Assembly: GCA_003024175.1 (NCBI GenBank)
Contig: MDYQ01000052.1
Coordinates: 62,001-126,000 of the forward strand
Source: Planoprotostelium fungivorum
Lineage: Eukaryota > Evosea > Variosea > Cavosteliida > Cavosteliaceae
Direction: 5' to 3'
Length of the DNA stretch: 64,000 bases
Shown here in pieces: positions 60,639-64,000 of the stretch (position 1 is its first letter; the number at the start of each line of letters is the position of its first letter). The notes under the pieces were generated by a model. That model ran no database searches. It was given only the letters and a program-made list of their open reading frames with translations, and had not been told where the DNA came from. The position numbers were made by a program, and so were the translations under genes.

Positions 60639-61209
60639 GTCATCAGTCCTGTTGTTTGCTCGTCGGTTGGCTTTTTGGAAATGTCAGAGGCTAAAATCGA
60701 CCGGAACCTATGATCTGGTATTACAACGATGTAGTTTGGGATGGACAATTGTAAATAGATACGTGCAAGCTTAGAAGTTTTCATCACACGAAACCCTAGT
60801 GACGATGATCTGGAACAAAAGCTGTCGCTGTACTGTTGTAGATCCGTAGCGGACAGACAGTAGCAACCACTTGATGAAAAGCAAAAGAGATCATTCTCGC
60901 AGTGCACCGAGCGTTGTTGATAGATTCGTCATAATCGATGCAGGGTCCAAATCCACCATCTCAGATGTTCTTATTCTCTGCTCGCTCTGCGTGACGTTGA
61001 ATGAGCCGTCACAACGTCATTACGCCGATCGTCCAACTCTTCTGAATGAGCGATAGATTGAGAAGAACCATATTTGAAAACGAAGAGACCTCCGTTTGCA
61101 GCCCTTCTCAAAGACTGCAGCTCAGCGGTTTGGGGGAGCAAAAAATCTGAAAATTGCGATTTGCGCGTTGATGTGATCTGATCTCATTCTGATCGTGATC
61201 GACAACAAG
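60639..61209. other. Divergent promoter region
   Basis: 571 bases between two divergent genes. No coding frame, tRNA or repeat could be supported. Confidence 0.45.
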
Positions 61210-62603
61210 ATGCACGGCCTCCGACATTTGTCTAAGAATTTAAACCACACAGTCTCTCCCGTGACACTCACTCCACGTGTCATACATTCTCCCTCCTCTA
61301 TCATCTTCACACGCCCTCTGTCTGGTGGCGCTACAAAAGGTGAATGTCGATTGAACTTTCTGAACTGATGTGTTGAAGAGGGAAAAAAGAAGAAAGCCGG
61401 TCGATTTAGAACTGAGTATGCTCGTACTCATGGTCTACATGAATTGGAAGATGAACCCGAACCTGAGCCGATCCCTTCACCAGCCGCTAAACCCACTCCT
61501 ACACCCACTCCTGCTCAGAGAGTGACACCGCCAGCTCAGACAACATTTGCAACAGCACCGAAGAAGACAGCACCTGTTGCAACAGGACCAGCTATTCGAT
61601 TGTCTGAGATCTCGAGAGCACAACGTGCACTCATGAAACGGTGTGTTGATAACTGATATCATCTGATTCTTACATGGAACAACAGTCTCGCTGTTGAAGG
61701 AGTTGACGACAAAAAACTCATCGAAGTCCATTGTCCATCGAAGAGAGCGAGAGAATATGAGGAGAAGAGCGGCATCCGTATCACCGGACAGAATGGAACA
61801 CACCTCTACATGGAACTCCCCGAGACGGAACACGGAAGGTGAGATGATGTGTCTCATTCAACATTCTCAACGCCATACAGAGTCGTCATCAGACTGCCAA
61901 AAGAGAGATCTGAAGTTGTGAGTTCCTCGCTATCCTCTATATCTCTTCCCTTTAACTCTGAATCATCACGCGATCTTCTCATGCAAATCCAAATTGAAGA
62001 AAAATCAGGACGAATACAACGACAATTTATTGTTCAAGAGGCTGCAACGACAGGAACACGAGAAACACAAAGACAACACGACCGAACTGATGGAAGCCTT
62101 GGCCGCTCGAGAGAAGAACATGGTGAGACGATGCATCACGTTCCATCTGATGGACGCAGGAAAACAATCCGTTGGCTTTCATGACTTTGACTTTCGATAT
62201 CGAAATCATTCCAAACACGGGACAAGCCATCCTCTTACAATGCCGTAACATGTGCCAACAGAGGGACTTGGAGGTGACAGACGCACATGATGACCGACAC
62301 CTCTTAACACGATCTCAGTTTGTATTTCTCGCCATCAACGACGAGCCACTATTTGTAGATCAGCCAGAAGCTCTTCAGATCAACGAGGACGAGGTGACAC
62401 GTGCATGAGATGGAGATGATGACAGAGAGAAGGTGTTCCAACTGCCCGAAGAGCTGATGGACAGGCCGCTCACCCGATATCTCGAACTCTTTGGAATCAC
62501 ATCTGAGCTGGGTCCTTATGCAAAGTGGATCCACATGAGGTACTCTCAGGCCACAAAACAATCTTTCGTCATTCAGCTTCAGAACTTCTTGGGAGGGAAT
62601 TAA
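61210..62603 (+). CDS. p32/Mam33-like mitochondrial matrix protein
   Basis: Starts MHGLRHLSKNLNHTVSPVTL, a basic, Ser/Thr-rich presequence-like leader. A Pro/Thr-rich linker (KPTPTPTPAQRVTPPAQTTF) follows, then DKKLIEVHCPSKRAREYEEK and GIRITGQNGTHLYMELPETE, a helix-then-sheet start like p32. After the KNQDEYNDNLLF exon come strands LTFDIEIIPNTGQAILLQC and a C-terminal helix pair RPLTRYLELFGITSELGPYA, QATKQSFVIQLQNFLGGN. The closing pattern (long helix, GI, then Lys and Trp/Phe helix) is that of C1QBP/Mam33, doughnut-shaped trimers of the mitochondrial matrix. The acidic first helix is weaker than usual. Confidence 0.6.
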
Positions 62604-62819
62604 AGAGGTTGATTCTCACCGTCGATCGTGTTGTCATCATTGTGGTTCGTTCTCTCATCATCATGATCTGTCATAACACGCGGATAGACTTGAGTTCAGC
62701 GATGAGGTGAAGCGCTGCGACTGATCTCCTCCCTTTTTATTGTACAATCACATCTTTCTCATCTTCCTACACGTAATGACCTCGAATCCTTCCACATTGC
62801 GCTCGACTCTAACTTGTGC

Positions 62820-63178
62820 TCAGTCTGTGATAGGAGATAGTTTCTCCCACCTCGATCTCTGATTTTGAAACCACACTTGGATGTGTCTCGAGCTGGTCTG
62901 GAATCTTGACGCCAGTTGTTCTCTCTCCTCGAAAGATGGATACGGTGACCTCATATAAAATCGATTGAGTTCTTCCTTCTGACTCGCCGTGAAAGCCCTG
63001 CGAGGTGAATTCTTACTATCTGCTGACCATTCTTTAGATATCTGAGATGCTGGATAGTCTCTATCTCCTCACTCTTCTGCTTGTTGTCCTTCGCTGACGG
63101 ATCATAGAAGAATACTCGCGGTTGAGCAGAGGACCGGTCTGGAAAATTGAAAGGACTTATGATGGAGGATATGTTCAT
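62820..63178 (-). CDS. Homeobox protein (5' end unresolved)
   Basis: On the minus strand the frame reads RRAFTASQKEELNRFYMRSP, YPSFEEREQLASRFQTSSRH, IQVWFQNQRSRWEK and stops after LSPITD at 62820-62822. This is a homeodomain with helix 3 WFQNQRSR; the invariant Trp48, Phe49, Asn51 and Arg53 are present. It will bind DNA with a TAAT-like core by family rule. The upstream part (from the ATG near 63178, MNISSIISPFNFPDRSSAQP) is in another frame and must be joined by an intron whose edges I could not fix. Confidence 0.75.
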
Positions 63179-63354
63179 TTGCGGCTGTGTAGGCAAGTGC
63201 GGACGGATAGGTGTGATACGGTTGAGGATTTGTTACGATATCGTGTCGTTGTCATTGCAATCTATCAAACGGTTACGAGACCAACTCCTTTGAATGACAC
63301 CACAAGGGTTAATTAGGGCTATTGGTCGGAAAACAGTGCTTCCGTATTAGTAAC

Positions 63355-63537
63355 ATGTCCTCCACGGGCTGGAAGACCTTTCACTCAACGACTTCTCATC
63401 GAGATTTTCGCCTCAATACGTCTTTCCCACGGGAGCAAAGGGCTACGAAAGATATTATACCACATCGCGACAGCTTCTCGTCTCTTAAAGTCGATTCTAA
63501 AATCGTTGGTGGTAAGCTCTTTGTCACACGTCTCTAA
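63355..63537 (+). CDS. Short open frame of uncertain reality
   Basis: An ATG at 63355 opens 60 codons (MSSTGWKTFHSTTSHRDFRL...). It ends just before the transposon at 63550. There is no family resemblance; it may be the first exon of a gene cut by the element or chance. Confidence 0.2.
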   Translation: MSSTGWKTFHSTTSHRDFRLNTSFPREQRATKDIIPHRDSFSSLKVDSKIVGGKLFVTRL

Positions 63538-63549
63538 TGGTATCTCCTG

Positions 63550-63916
63550 CAGGAATGGGTATTTGAGTATCGCATTCCATCGAATACTCACTCATTTAGG
63601 ATGAAACTCACTCACCAATACTCATTCTAGATATGATGCGGTACGTTCGTTCATCATATGACGGCAACACATGTCACATCACATCACCAATCACATCGTG
63701 TGATGAAGACGATCACGCACGATCCACCTTCGTTGATGCAATATCGTTCGTCTTGTTGTTGGGCTCCTGCTCGGATGCACCTTCCTCTCTCAGGTGGGAC
63801 GCCGTCTCATCGCACGTGGATGACTACTGTCATGAGTATTTGAGTATCCCATCCTCGGGATAATCAAATACTCACTTAACAGGGGGGTCACTCACTCACT
63901 CAAATACCCATTCCTG
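63550..63916. mobile_element. Miniature inverted-repeat transposon, hAT type
   Basis: 367 bases bounded by perfect 19-base inverted repeats: CAGGAATGGGTATTTGAGT at 63550-63568 and its reverse complement at 63898-63916. The flanks carry an 8-base target duplication with one mismatch, ATCTCCTG (63542-63549) and ATCTCCCG (63917-63924). The CAGG ends and 8-base duplication are typical of hAT elements. Inside are several more GAGTATTTGAGTATC and AATACTCACTC copies in both directions, as is usual near hAT ends. There is no transposase frame, so it is nonautonomous. Confidence 0.88.
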
Positions 63917-64000
63917 ATCTCCCGCTGTCTCCTCATTCCTTGAGAGATTGTTTCTCTGATGAGACGGCTCTGTATTGTTCCACTGGTGTCAATCTCTCTA

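Noticed and set aside
63633-63863. Open frame of 76 codons
   Set aside because: It lies wholly inside the hAT-type element, is His/Ser-rich from simple repeats and resembles no transposase.

Overview
The window looks like nuclear DNA of a free-living amoeba with a compact, intron-rich genome. Genes lie on both strands, often less than 400 bases apart (13 bases at 45337-45349). They are broken by many 37-60-base introns, most opening with GTGAG and closing with TAG or CAG. The gene content points to Amoebozoa: a helicase-RNA-dependent RNA polymerase fusion of the kind known in Dictyostelium, a villin with gelsolin repeats and headpiece, spherulin-4, F-box/ankyrin proteins and a RhoGEF. The many ankyrin repeats ending in VDPSA suggest a protosteloid amoeba close to Planoprotostelium; that is inference from family resemblance, not a search.

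Layout. 1-4.6 kb: end of a membrane gene, a small two-span membrane protein, a sphingosine/diacylglycerol-type lipid kinase and an ankyrin protein. 4.9-6.5 kb: a secreted, probably GPI-anchored wall protein with three PIR-like domains. 6.8-15.1 kb: the most notable gene. It reads as one polypeptide with a zinc module, a Dicer/RIG-I-type DExH helicase, a eukaryotic RNA-dependent RNA polymerase and a poly(A)-polymerase-like nucleotidyltransferase. These are the three activities that fission yeast keeps in separate subunits (Hrr1, Rdp1, Cid12) of its RNA-directed RNA polymerase complex. 16.0-18.1 kb: a patch of broken copies of two distant parts of the window. 18.4-25 kb: a FAD-Rieske oxidoreductase and the villin. 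25.3-35.6 kb: an F-box/TPR protein, an ADP-ribose/CDP-alcohol phosphatase, a four-span membrane protein and an ankyrin-F-box-RhoGEF. 37-45.3 kb: a VDPSA ankyrin gene with one frameshift, a long coiled-coil protein and a small membrane protein. 45.3-52.6 kb: fructosamine kinase, an NmrA-like protein, an F-box/ankyrin-like gene (parent of the 17-kb pseudogene), a GPI-anchored spherulin-4 and membrane proteins. 52.8-64 kb: a Clu-domain protein, a dienelactone hydrolase, a coiled-coil/polyproline protein, a p32/Mam33-like mitochondrial protein, a homeobox gene and a hAT-type miniature transposon.

Shared themes: small-RNA silencing (6.8-15.1 kb), wall or dormancy surface proteins (4.9 and 50 kb), actin and Rho signalling (villin, RhoGEF, perhaps the polyproline protein), and mitochondrial upkeep (Clu, p32). 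Exon edges were found by eye from GT-AG sites and frame, so spans of multi-exon genes are firmer than single exon limits.
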